This document shows positions 24,866 to 41,158 of a stretch of 64,000 nucleotides of DNA, piece by piece. The position numbers and the translations under genes were made by a program. The DNA comes from Bryum argenteum (taxonomy: Eukaryota > Streptophyta > Bryopsida > Bryales > Bryaceae), in assembly GCA_037043015.1 (NCBI GenBank), contig CM073331.1:5777305-5841304 (forward strand), given 5' to 3'. Under the pieces are notes generated by a model. It searched no databases, was not told the origin of the DNA, and worked only from the letters and a program-made list of their open reading frames with translations. How positions within the stretch are numbered: position 1 is the stretch's first letter; each line of letters opens with the position of its first letter.

Positions 24866-26153
24866 TTAGAAGGACATCTCTCCGCGGCATTTCTCGCCCC
24901 AAAATTTGCCATGGGGGAAATCATTGGGAGGGTGAAGCGCCAACCACACCGCAGTCATGGCGCCCTCGGCAGCAGAGTTCGTGCCTTGGCCGCCAGTCAT
25001 GCCAGTTCTAGTGTACCCCGGGCTAAAGCTATTGACATGGATCTTCTGATCAATTAACTCGCGAGCTAGCACACTCATGTACCCGTTCAATGCCATTTTG
25101 GAAACACAATATGCCCCTGGCCAGCCTCCCGGTCCCTTGCCGCCCTTCTTCTCTCGCAAGTAAGATTCCACAAACTCGTCCACCTTCTCCTCTGTCAATC
25201 CTGCTCTGTTTGAGAATTCCGCCCGGTAATGGTTCCCAAGTAGCTGGACATCAATAATCACACCATTAGTAAACTCCACACTACTGCATATCCATGGTTG
25301 AAACACTAGTAGTGGGCAACATCCAATGAAACGACCAAGCAAAGAGCTACATCCTCAGAGAGCATGAAGGAAAGCGAAGGTGGCTTACACGCAATTGGCC
25401 CAGTCCAGAAGAAGCCATGATAATCCGCGCACCAGGTCTCAGAATCGGCACCACCGCTTTCGTCACCTTCTTCACACCATAATAATTCGTTTCCAACGTG
25501 GTAGTGATCGTCTCCAGAGTCTCCTCATTATACAAAACCCCCGCATTGTTGATCTGCAGGCACCAATGAAATCCAGTCTCTCAAACATTGAGCATACATA
25601 CCCTCGAGCTATGGATGGTAAGAGCTAGCATACCAAGATGTCGGCACCGCCGTAGGTTTCCTGGAGCCAATTGGAGAAAGCAAGCGCGGAATCGTTACTG
25701 GTGACATCTAGAGGATGGAAGGTGAGGAACTGGTCGTGCGGAGGACCTAATTCCTTCTTCAACGATTCCACTGCCTGTGAGCCTCGGGTGGTGTCTCGCG
25801 CTGTCATTACTGTGGTGAGCCCATTTCGTGCGAGTTCTCGAGAAATCTCAAACCCTATGCCTTTGTTCGCTCCTGTGACTACTGCCACTGTGCTCGCTGA
25901 CCACCACCTGAGCAAAGCAAAGCAAACCACCTCTAGCATTGATTCAATCAAGCGTGCTTTTCCTTCATTCTGGTTCCAAGTTCGACTAGAAACAAGCCTG
26001 ACTTCGAACAAAGCAGTGATCTGTTCTGTAGAATTATGTTCCGGGTTCAAGGGATGTGTTCTCTGTTTTAAATTCTTGATTCGAGTGGCAAAGAAGGTGT
26101 GGAATGGATTGATTGGGAGCAGGTGGGTACCTCAATTCAGCGGCACCGACCAT
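24866..26153 (-). CDS. NADPH-dependent short-chain dehydrogenase/reductase (carbonyl reductase / SDR2b type)
   Basis: Cytosolic reductase of carbonyl compounds with NADPH; the exact substrate cannot be told from sequence. Exons on the minus strand: 26153-26131, 25907-25634, 25553-25389 and 25243-24866, total 840 bases, 279 aa. Introns are GT-AG after reverse complementing. The protein begins MVGAAELRWWSASTVAVVTG. The cofactor motif is TGANKGIG, the Asp and Arg around MTARDTTRG fit NADP use, NNAG supports the fold, MASSG holds the catalytic Ser, and YCVSK holds the catalytic Tyr and Lys. A family-typical insertion lies between the Ser and Tyr motifs. The RWWS start is shared with plant neomenthol dehydrogenase-like and SDR2b reductases. 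All catalytic residues are present, so it is likely active. Confidence 0.92.
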
Positions 26154-26310
26154 TGTCACCAATTTTTTTGTTGAAAGGCGCGCTGAGGACGGATTGATCG
26201 GTGAATCTGTGCGATCGCGAGCTTGAAGGTTCGGAGGCGCATGTGGGTTGCAAGCGTCACCTTGAATGAGGTTGGTGGTGCAGAAGCAAACGGAAGCTTA
26301 ATGTGCATGT

Positions 26311-26945
26311 TTGAATATGATGGCCACTTGTCGCTTGCTCATTTTCTTCTCAGCACAGGAAATCTGTATGGAAGTTACCAATGAAAGTAATTTTTGTGTA
26401 TGGGGAAATTAGTAGAAAGTCAGAGCAAGTGGAATCATCATTTTTGGACTCTCCTAGAGTGAGTTATGAATTTTTGAAGTTGGAGATATTGGTGTTCCTG
26501 AAATGGTGTCCTAAAGTGATACCGTATGCCGAAGTAAGCCGGAGGGGCTTGATTCCAACATAATCTTCTCCGTGGCTCTCATTGTACTCAGCTTTTCACT
26601 CATATTTTGATATCATACTTAATGTCATACTTAATTTGCAACTTTGAATATGATGGCCACTTGTCGCTTGCTCATTTTCTTCGTGGTCAATTCTCAGCAC
26701 ATGGAAGTTACCAATGGAAGTAATTTTTGTGTATGAGGAAATTAGTAGAAAGTTAGAGCAAGTGGAATCATCAATTTAGCTCTTCAGTGAGCTATGAATT
26801 TTTGAAGTTGGAGATATAGGTGTTCGTGAAATGGTGTCCTAAAGTGACACCGTATGCCGGAGTAAGCCCGAGGGGGCTTGATTCCAACAGAACCTTCTCG
26901 GTGGCTCTCAGTGTACTCAACTTTTCACTCATATTTTGATGTCAT
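26311..26945. repeat. Two-copy tandem duplication, about 330-base unit
   Basis: Copy 1 (about 26311-26620) and copy 2 (about 26643-26945) share TTTGAATATGATGGCCACTT, CATGGAAGTTACCAATG, GAAATTAGTAGAAAGT, GAAATGGTGTCCTAAAGTGA and CTTTTCACTCATATTTTGAT in order. A weaker relative of the middle part can be seen near 59680-59740 (TTTTTTTGAAGTTGGAAATA). Confidence 0.75.
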
Positions 26946-27165
26946 ACTATTACCTTCTTATGATGCATTTAAAAAGTGAAATTTTACAATCACAATTTGT
27001 ATGGATGATTTTTGTGGTAGGTAGTTTGGGGTTGTACACAACCTTGTAGGAAGTTGCAAGCTCATCATGATTGGTTCATTCACGATGCCCAAGTCCAAAA
27101 GATGTTGTGATCCAATTTTGGGATGCCCGTTTCAGACCCCATGGGCTTTAAAGGATTAAGACTTG
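26838..27165. mobile_element. Decayed relative of the TTAA-flanked element at 40378-40687
   Basis: The words CCCGAGGGGGCTT, TACTCAACTTTTCACT, AAAGTGAAATTTTACAA, CACAATTTGTATG, GATGCCCAAGTCCAAAAGAT and TTTCAGACCCCATGGGC run in the same order as in 40378-40687. The ends have decayed: the right end reads GGGCTTTAAAGGATTAAG, and the TTAA flanks are no longer intact. Confidence 0.65.
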
Positions 27166-27590
27166 GCGGGGAAGCATAATTCATGCACCCTCTCCTAAGG
27201 CAAGGGCACCCGATAATGTCGTACCTCATTCAATTTTGAGACCACTTTAGACTGAAAGTTTTGCAATATGAACCAATGCCATCAGTAAGGATTTAAAAAT
27301 GTGATGTTCACTCTAAACTACTTTGTATACAATATCCAAATCATAGATTTTTTGGTACTATAGAATCCTCTTATACTTCCCTACAAAAATATCCAAAGTT
27401 TCAACTACTGTATTCTTGAAATACAAGCGCATCATCAAATCACTACTTTTAGGTCCCTACCGTCTAATTCATATCGCGGTTTGCATGTACCACCATAGCA
27501 GGTTCGTTCATAAATAACTCTACTTAAGAAAAAAACGTAAAAATTAGAAATTACAAGCCAAGAGGAACGAAAAGTTGGGAAATTATAAGT

Positions 27591-27698
27591 AACTGCAACA
27601 GTCAACTAGAAGTGTTACTGCAATAGTCAAGTGGATGAGTTATTGCAACAGTCCAAGTGGATGAATTACTGCAACAGTCAAGTGGATGAGTTACTGCA
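27591..27698. repeat. Short tandem repeat, about 27-base unit
   Basis: The unit TGCAACAGTCAAGTGGATGA with a GTTAC linker occurs about four times with small changes (GTTACTGCAATAGTCAAG, GTTATTGCAACAGTCCAAG, ATTACTGCAACAGTCAAG). It lies upstream of PEX6. Confidence 0.8.
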
Positions 27699-28159
27699 AA
27701 GCCTCCGCTTCATCTCTCCCCTTTGCGTAGGATTTTCCAAAAAACAAAAGAACGAATTTAAAGAAAATCTATTTCTGGTAGACGGACCTTACTTTTTCAA
27801 GAAAAATAAATATTCGTTCGTTGAGGACCGAACCTGCTATGGTGGTACGGTATGGATACACCGTAATAGTATGCCAAGCAAGATAACCATACTAACACCG
27901 CGCGAACTTTGTAGCTCGATTGTCAAGTTTACAACATTCGATTGTTTTTTCATCATTGGAATGTCTGCTGCATCGTGAAATTCTCGTTATAGCAATCCGG
28001 TTGCATCCAATTTTGCGATCATCTTCGATTTTTTCTTTGGTGCCAATTATTGTTCCGGACATGAGCACGAGCTGGATTGAGGTGGATTGTAATCTGATGA
28101 AGGTTAAATTTGTGACAATGATTTCCTGAAGAAAGAGGCTGTGCAAGCATTCGCTAGCT

Positions 28160-34389
<6,230 letters not shown>

Positions 34390-34961
34390 TGATCAGAATA
34401 TTTCTCAGCAACTTTGACTGGATAGTCTTTGTAATGACTACACCCATTATACTCAATGGCCACATTTACACTTGTATCTGCTTTGTACCTGTTCCCTGAC
34501 TACACTCTAAACATCAATACGAATGATTCATCCAATTGATGACTGCAGCGACGTTGAACCGATATAATTCGAAGTTCAATATTCAACGTGAGTTGAGTTG
34601 CAGATCCGATAAAGCGAAGAATAGGGTTGAACTCTTATGAGCGAAGTAGGAAAATATAGCACAGTGATAGTGGCTTGTCCTTATTTCTATACTAAGAAAA
34701 GGTTTATTTTTTGGCCCGAAAAAGCTCCAGGTTGAGGTCGGAACGTGCATATTGCTCGCTCTCTGTGCCTGCATTCCAGATGGTCGCAAACATTATCAGC
34801 ATCATGAAATTACATCTTATTGAAGACTAGAATATCAGCAATCGTGAAGTCATAAATTCAAAGTGCCCGACTTCTCAACTCAATTCTAATGCAGAGGCGG
34901 TAGCAGAGAAGGCACTGGCACCATTGGAAAAAGGAAAAGGATAGAACAAAAAAGGAATAGA
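34390..34961. other. Convergent 3' region between PEX6 and SKA2
   Basis: About 570 bases separate the PEX6 stop (+) from the last SKA2 codon (-). The 3' UTRs of the two genes may overlap. A minus-strand frame at 34583-34789 could in principle hold a further SKA2 exon, but I see no similarity. Confidence 0.5.
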
Positions 34962-36202
34962 TCAAGTAGGAAGTAAAAGTTGATTACCAGCATCGAAATC
35001 ATCCGTCTGTTGATCCCACTCCTCAAGTGTCTAGCAGACACGCAATTGCAGATAAATGAGAACTAAGAAAGCAAACCACGTCTTCTCCCAAGCAATAAAC
35101 ACTCAAACCTGAAAGCACCCTTGCTTGCGATACAAGGGTGTTTAAAGGGCTGAACTGAGATGCTCTAAGCGTTACAATAAACGTGAGTGTTGTACCTTGG
35201 TGAACGATGAGTAGACTGAATCGTCTGAGTCCGGGAGGCCTGCCCGAGCTTGTAACTGACATAGCAGCTGTCTGTTGTTCACAAGAGTAGTCCTCGCCGA
35301 ATCAATGACATCCTGCAACCATGTAAATGATTCCATGTTCTTGAATGAGATGGCAACCCTGACTTACGTTCTCTTGTGAAGGTAGGTTAGTTACAAAATC
35401 GATATGTATTCCCACAGTACACGCAGGGATGCTATTTTACCTGTTTGGCTGCTAAAAGCTTGTTACATTCCTCTCTGAGCAACGGAAGCTCGTCTTGCAA
35501 TCTTTTCGTGCGAGCAATTAACTTCAAAGGATTTGCCTACTTGGATGCAATCAAGAGAGAAGGAATAAGTACAAGTAGTTGATTAAAATCACGACGAACG
35601 ATGGGATGTAATTCAACTTACATTGCCTGGATGAGTTACTTCGAACTCATTTTCCAACTTGTTATTCACAAGCTGCGCGATTGCAACATGGAAATCGTAA
35701 GAATCTAAACGACAATCGCTAAGTGATGCGGTACACAACTCACTTCCATTCAACGTGCACTCTAACCTAAGATTCATTCCCCACAGGCCAAAATGTGACA
35801 TGAGTGCATTTACAGACAATCTCTCGAAGACTACATTCGAATCGAGATGCCTTACAAAAATAGACTACTGACTTTACACCACTTCCTCTCCATCACTCTA
35901 AATACTAGTCTTAACTAATAAGAAAGTCTAATCTCAAGCGTAGCTGGTATGAGTCTCCATAATTTACTGAATCAACTAGTAATGCATTCCTCGGAACATC
36001 AATGGCCTCGCATGAAAAAAAGCATAATTTGTTGCACTCTGTTCCGAAGAACAATCGATCAGTCTACGATTTATAAAGTACATACGATCCTTTTCCATCG
36101 TGAATTCTAGAACGGGCTAACCTGTAGAATAGTATCTGCCTTAGCGAAGTGAAACTCCAGCGTCTTAATTGCGCCCTGAAAACCGCTATCCATGCGATCC
36201 AT
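34962..36202 (-). CDS. SKA2: Spindle and kinetochore-associated protein 2 (SKA2) homologue
   Basis: Small coiled-coil subunit of the SKA complex, which couples kinetochores to spindle microtubules in mitosis. Minus-strand exons: 36202-36122, 35672-35622, 35536-35441, 35312-35196 and 35021-34962, total 405 bases, 134 aa. All introns are GT-AG and all break between codons. The protein reads MDRMDSGFQGAIKTLEFHFA, then NNKLENEF, HPGNANPLKLIARTKRLQ, the helix LREECNKLLAAKQDVIDSAR and LPDSDDSVYSSFTK, closely following plant SKA2. The last exon starts with EWDQQ, where relatives have a conserved E-W; the final residues GNQLLLPT are less certain, because a donor-like GGTAAT lies within them and a further exon is possible. 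An upstream in-frame start in the same exon exists, but the family start fits MDRM. Confidence 0.85.
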
Positions 36203-37533
36203 TTTTGGAGCCACCGGTAACCCTACACCCAATTGAGACTGGCGCACCACCACACCATGTCCAAAATTCCTTCGCAAGCACCAGAGATTGATCTGTAACA
36301 ATCACACACTACTGAAATTCAACTACGTCGCCTTCCCGGGACGATTTCTTGAGCGTATTTCGATTCACAGCACTCCGTTTCCTTTCGAATGCTCTTGGCG
36401 CTCAGCGGTCATAGGTACACAAACTCATCACCGTCTAACGCTACAACGAATGAAATTATCCCAATTGAATGGATGAATGCTTCTTCTTCCCGCTGTCTGG
36501 CCGCCTTTTTGAAAGTTTTCGCGCCAGAAACGTGACGAATCTTCTCTCGCAAGTCTCCATTTTCAAGAAGCGATAGATTGTTTACACGAGTTGTTTAAAT
36601 TGTGGATTGTGCCGACTTGCGCATGAATCACTATAGGTGGGTAATTATCGAGGTCTGTCTCTGTTGTTACGCTCTCTGTCGAATCAAAGCTTGGTGAAGT
36701 TCGTGAAGTTTTTTGAGAGCTAATGCTGCGGGTGTTGTAAGATTGAACTCGATTACGAAGTTTACAATTCAATCACAAGAATTGTGTTCGTTTATTCCAA
36801 AACTTAATCCATTTCAAAGACGAACCCTAATTTATATCAAGATGGGTTCGCATAGAGCACAGTAATCAGCATTGGGGAGGCTGTGAAAGGATTGAGAGAT
36901 TCTAGGGTTTCGAAGCAACAGTTTTGTTGCTGTGACTACTGGTTTTCAAAGGTGGTTTCTATTGGCAAAGAAGAACCGCATAGGATTGGAAGTTGATGTT
37001 TATGTTGCGGAGGAGCGCATGTGCGGGACTGACAAATCTTTCACGGTGAGTTTGTAGCTTCTACGATTAGAACAATTGAACTGGTTTCGTTCACAAATCG
37101 GGACTTCTTCGTTCTTTAAGGGTCGAGATTGCGTGTTGCTCGGGTGTCGGACTAGTTCTTGGTCCATTACGAGCAGAGCTTTTTAGCAATCACTGTGATT
37201 TTTGCTGTGGTCTCTTGTCTGCGTTGATATTGAGCTTCAAGTTAGAGTTAAGACCAATAAGCCATAATTTGACCTCATGCTTTTCGAAGAGGTCATATCG
37301 GAGTTTGTATCTTCTTTCCAAGTGACACTAGCAGTGCTCTATTCTTAGTGACCTACAAGTTGTTTCCATCTTACTTATATTTAGTATGGATTCGCTAATC
37401 AAAGTGATCATTACAGAATCACGAGGCTTGAAAGGGTTTCGAGTAGATTTTCATACTTGATAGATAGTTTGAAGTGTGTGTATCCTGAATTTGAATCGTA
37501 TGTGATGCAGTATGGGGAGGTGACGAGAGAAAG
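36203..37533. promoter_or_regulatory. Shared divergent promoter region of SKA2 (-) and the SNM1-like nuclease (+)
   Basis: About 1.3 kb separates the two start codons, which point away from each other. It must hold both promoters and both 5' UTRs. The donor-like and acceptor-like words near 37000-37520 suggest a 5' UTR intron before the SNM1-like start, but this is not proven. GC is higher near 36450-36560 (GGCCGCC, TTTCGCGCCAGAAA). The last word resembles an E2F site (TTTCGCGCC), which would suit cell-cycle genes. Confidence 0.45.
36512..36525. promoter_or_regulatory. E2F-like site
   Basis: The word TTTTCGCGCCAG occurs between the two divergent genes. TTTSGCGC is the E2F/DP consensus, common upstream of S-phase and mitotic genes in plants. 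Function here is inferred from the motif and from the kinds of genes beside it (kinetochore subunit and DNA repair nuclease). Confidence 0.45.
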
Positions 37534-39583
37534 ATGGGCGTGGAAACAAAGAACGAGTTTCCATTTTCGGTGGATACATGGACACCAACGTCGCAGAGAA
37601 AGCCGTTTCATTTCCTCACCCACGCTCACAAGGATCACACGGCGGGCATCGATGCCCATGGCACCTTTCCAATCTACTGCTCTTCTGTGACGCAGAAGCT
37701 TGTTTGCGTCCGCTATCCGAAGGTAAATCCCCCACCTACTTGCACTTTTTCCGTCTTCATATAACACCTTCAGCTTTTTTGATTTTTTTGGAAATTTGTG
37801 CCAGCTCAATCCTTCCATTTTCAAGTGCTTGGAGGTTGGAGAATCCGACTTCCTGGGCGATTTTACTGTGACCGCATATGACGCGAATCATTGCCCTGGT
37901 ATGTGCACATTGACCATTCTTTTCAAATTTTAATGGCACGAAAAGGATGATATGAAAAGAATGGACATGTGTTCATAGCCTTATTAGATTATGTGGGCTT
38001 GTGCCAGGTGCAATCATGTTGTTATTTGAAGGCTCCTTCGGGAATGTGTTGCACACTGGCGATTGTAGGCTTACATCGGAGTGCCTAAACCAACTGGCGC
38101 ATTATATAAGTGGCAGCAGCAGAGTTTTGGATTGTGTTTATCTAGATTGCACTTTTGGAGCGCAGCCTATGGTCTTGCCATCGAAGGAAGCGGCAATCGA
38201 GCAGGTAAGAGTTCAATTTCATCCGTCGTTCCTTTTATACAATGTGATGTGTTACGATGCTGACGAATTTTTGACAGGTCAAGAGATGCATTTGGAACCA
38301 CCCAAGCGAGGCGAAAGTATACTTGGCGTGCGATATGTTGGGGCAAGAACCATTGTTGGAGGCTATTGCAAGGGATTTTAACATCAAGATTTTTGTTGAC
38401 AAGGATCGCGTCTCAAAATACTATGCAGACCTGGAAGTTCTAGCTCCGAACTTCGTAACAACTGATAGGGAATCCACACGCTTTGAGGTACTAGCTCTGT
38501 GCATTTCTTGCTGGATGGTTGCAATCTCTTGGCTATTGGTAGTATGATTCCGGTGAAAGGATGATTCCGGTAGGTTGATAGAGGTCGGTCTACTACTATG
38601 CACAAATGTGCTTACTGTGCTTCAGCTTTTCATTGTTCGGATGAATTTTTTTGCAGATTTGTGAAAGCTATCCCAGGTTTTATGAGAAGGCTTTGGAGAC
38701 GCTGATACAGGCAAAAGTCGAGGGCAGAGTGCAACCTCTCTTCATACGACCATCTACGCAATGGTACGTATTTGACGATAAATTCCATGGAGAAGCATCA
38801 CCCACTCCTGCAGCGTTTTCCAAGTATGGATCTCCAATCAAACGTCGAAGTGCAGCATCGTTTTTGACTCAAGCTACAAGGGATGAGTTCGGGGTGTATC
38901 ACGTCTGTTATTCGATGCACTCCTCGCAAATTGAGTTGAAAGGAGCTTTGAGGTTTCTCAACCCAATCGAAGTGATCTCCACAACTCCTCATTGTGGAGA
39001 TCTTGAAGGGAACTCACCCCCCATGTCGATCGTGGAGGCAACACAGCAGTGTATATTGGAGGATCGAGAGTTTAAGAAAGGAAGGAGGGAATACTCTTGT
39101 AGTCCAGTAAAGCCGAATGTAGAATCACCGTGTAAGCCTATTCCCCTATTTGGGCTTGGTCAATACGTTCTACCTCCTTTAACTCCCCCTTCTTCACACT
39201 TTAGAACATCTTCAGCTCCCCTCCCCCCACCCGCTGATAGTTCACATTTTAGAACATCTTCAGCTCCACTACCCTCAACCACTGATAGTTCATATTTTAG
39301 AACATCTTCAGCTCCCCTTCCTTCACCCGCTGACAGTGCCAGCCGAGGTGTGCCAAGAGCCAAAAGGCTATTCGTAGACACAGAAGTTGCAGATTCAAGT
39401 AGAAGTGTAAGCACCTCTCCTAAGCACCTTAGGTCTGTAAGCTTGCCAGTGACGGTCCCTCATGAGGACATTCATTCGCATACTGTGAGGTCCAAGAGCC
39501 TCTCTAGACTTCCTTCCCGAAGAAAATTTAGGGTGCCCGAGCCTCTGCCTTCATTACAGGAGATGATACGAAATGGCGAGTGA
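37534..39583 (+). CDS. SNM1/Apollo-type DNA repair nuclease (metallo-beta-lactamase with beta-CASP domain)
   Basis: Predicted 5' exonuclease of the SNM1 family acting in nuclear interstrand crosslink repair or end processing. Exons: 37534-37722, 37805-37898, 38008-38204, 38278-38487 and 38657-39583, total 1,617 bases, 538 aa, all introns GT-AG. The N-terminus reads FPFSVDTWTP, then the zinc site THAHKDH, DANHCPG, LHTGDCRL and the fourth-motif Asp in YLDCTFG. The beta-CASP part holds YLACDMLGQE, IRPSTQWY and YSMHSS. It follows the plant group of Arabidopsis At1g19025 more closely than SNM1A. After the fold comes a low-complexity Ser/Pro tail of about 150 residues with three 16-residue repeats. 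All metal ligands are present. Broken copies lie at 44.8-46.2 and 47.7 kb. It is divergent to SKA2. Confidence 0.92.
39191..39334. repeat. Three 48-base tandem repeats in the nuclease tail
   Basis: Units start at 39191, 39239 and 39287 and encode SSHFRTSSAPLPPPAD with changes (SSYF, PSTTD, PSPAD). The unit is a multiple of three, so the frame is kept. It lies outside the catalytic fold. Confidence 0.9.
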
Positions 39584-40377
39584 GGCTGGGGAACTCGAAT
39601 GCTAATGAGGTCGCAGGTGACTACAACACAGACAGCAATATTCAACATCAGAAGGTAGGTTGTGCCTCTTTGATGATGGATCATGATGATCTGACCTTTT
39701 CCATAAACGTATTGAATTTGATCTCTGGTTTCTGAACTGAGGATGGTGTTACGCTCTTGGCTGCAGGAGCTTCTGAAGCTGAGGACGGGGTTTATTAGCC
39801 CAATTATTGAAAACTACAGGAGTGGCTTATACGACTGCTATTCATTGTGAGCTGGAGGGAGGTTTTCTTGCACTTCTGTGTGGCATGGACAGCCTGAGAG
39901 TGAAGTGCTGCACTGTACTTGCAAAAGGAGTAGAATTCCTTGATTGGTGAAGGTTTCGGTTGCAGCCTCTGTTTCGGATTTAGCATTGCATTAATTTAGG
40001 TCTTAAGACTATTCACAGGTTGGTCAACTTTCGCCTGGAGTAGATCTTGTTAGCACGGAATGCTGAAAATCAGGAAATTTTTCTGACGGTTCATATTTAT
40101 TCATGTTATTTTAGACGCTTCTATCACGTCATCGTGTGCCGATACGGTACCGAGCTGCCGTCAACAAAAGGTAGTGTCCAAGAGTCCGAATGAATTTCAG
40201 GTTCAATACTGTCGTAAGGGACGTCCTTGAGAGTTGGTGGTAGCCTGGTAGGCAAAGTTGGTTCCAGGTTGACTTCAGGAGAAGACTCTATTTCTTTGAC
40301 TGTATAGCGACTTTGACTCTATTGCTAATAAAAAAATTCTTAGAAGAGTGAAACTTTTGGGCCTGGGCAGTCTCGAA
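39584..40377 (+). other. 3' flank of the SNM1-like gene
   Basis: Probable 3' UTR, possibly with an intron, followed by intergenic DNA. Its interest is that a diverged copy of 40015-40365 is found at 45745-46090, so the duplicated block extended beyond the coding region. Confidence 0.55.
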
Positions 40378-40687
40378 CCCTGAAACGCCCAAGCAAGCCT
40401 GAGGGGCTTTTTTTTCCCAATTGGATCTGCTTTCTAGATTTCGTTGTACTCAACTTTTCACTTATATTTTGATGTCAAACTGGTCACCTTCTTACAATGC
40501 ATCCGAAAAGTGAAATTTTACAATTCTAATCACAATTTGTATGAGTGATTTTGTACTTGTGGTAGGTAGATTGGGGTTGTACATTACCTTATAGGAGATT
40601 GTAAGCTCATTCATGATGCCCAAGTCCAAAAGATGCTGCGATCTAAGTTTTGAGCTGCTTATTTCAGACCCCATGGGCGTTCAAGGG
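40378..40687. mobile_element. Decayed TTAA-type inverted-repeat element, about 310 bases
   Basis: The left end CCCTGAAACGCCC and right end GGGCGTTCAAGGG are inverted (right end reverse-complemented: CCCTTGAACGCCC). They are flanked by eroded target words CGAA (40374-40377) and TCAA (40688-40691). The duplicated copy of this region near 46100 lacks the whole insert. The left sub-terminal word GCCTGAGGGGCTT is shared with related elements. No coding capacity. Confidence 0.7.
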
Positions 40688-40691
40688 TCAA

Positions 40692-41158
40692 AGATGGGCA
40701 GCGACCATAATATGGTCCATGGGGCCATTAAAATATAGATAAAGAAGGGGACAGGAGGAATAATATGACGACGAGTAGAGTACAGTGGAAGATCAACAGG
40801 ATCAATTTACCCGAAAGACCGGTCCGGCACTGGTTATAATACAATATGTAAGTAACTCGTGTCAAGAGGGTTCACAGCATGCAAGGAGCCTATTCTAATA
40901 TAATCTAGATTAGATAGGAATCTGAAAAGGAGTGGACCGAGGGATTGTAATGTACATACAAGCAATGAATTCACCGTCTTTTCATTGCGAAAAATATTAT
41001 AAAATCTATGAACAGGAATTAGAAAATGGTAGTGAAGCGCGCCTTCGCTGACGACGTGGCGAAACCCTCGCCAGGAATAACTTGCAGCTTGCATGCGACT
41101 GCCCACACATCCAAAGATCTTCAACGACACGAAAATTGTTCTGAGAGACGTCCCTCTC
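40692..41158. other. Convergent intergenic region between the nuclease and AP2 genes
   Basis: The first 100 bases or so match 46105-46200, another piece of the duplicated block. Nothing else can be named. Confidence 0.5.

Larger units (their letters stand above)
26154..28159. other. Divergent intergenic region between the reductase and PEX6
   Basis: Both flanking genes point away from this interval, so it holds both promoters. It also contains repeats listed separately (26311-26945, 26838-27165 and 27591-27698). No gene is visible; open frames at 27631-27978 and 27920-28129 have no recognisable content. Confidence 0.5.

Noticed and set aside
25671..26174. Plus-strand 167-codon frame opposite the reductase
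   Set aside because: It is a shadow of the reductase exon 2; the minus-strand reading has all catalytic motifs.
40365..40385. TCTCGAACCCTGAA as a tRNA T-arm or Pol III B box
   Set aside because: No tRNA cloverleaf can be folded around it; the word is explained by the end of the decayed inverted-repeat element.
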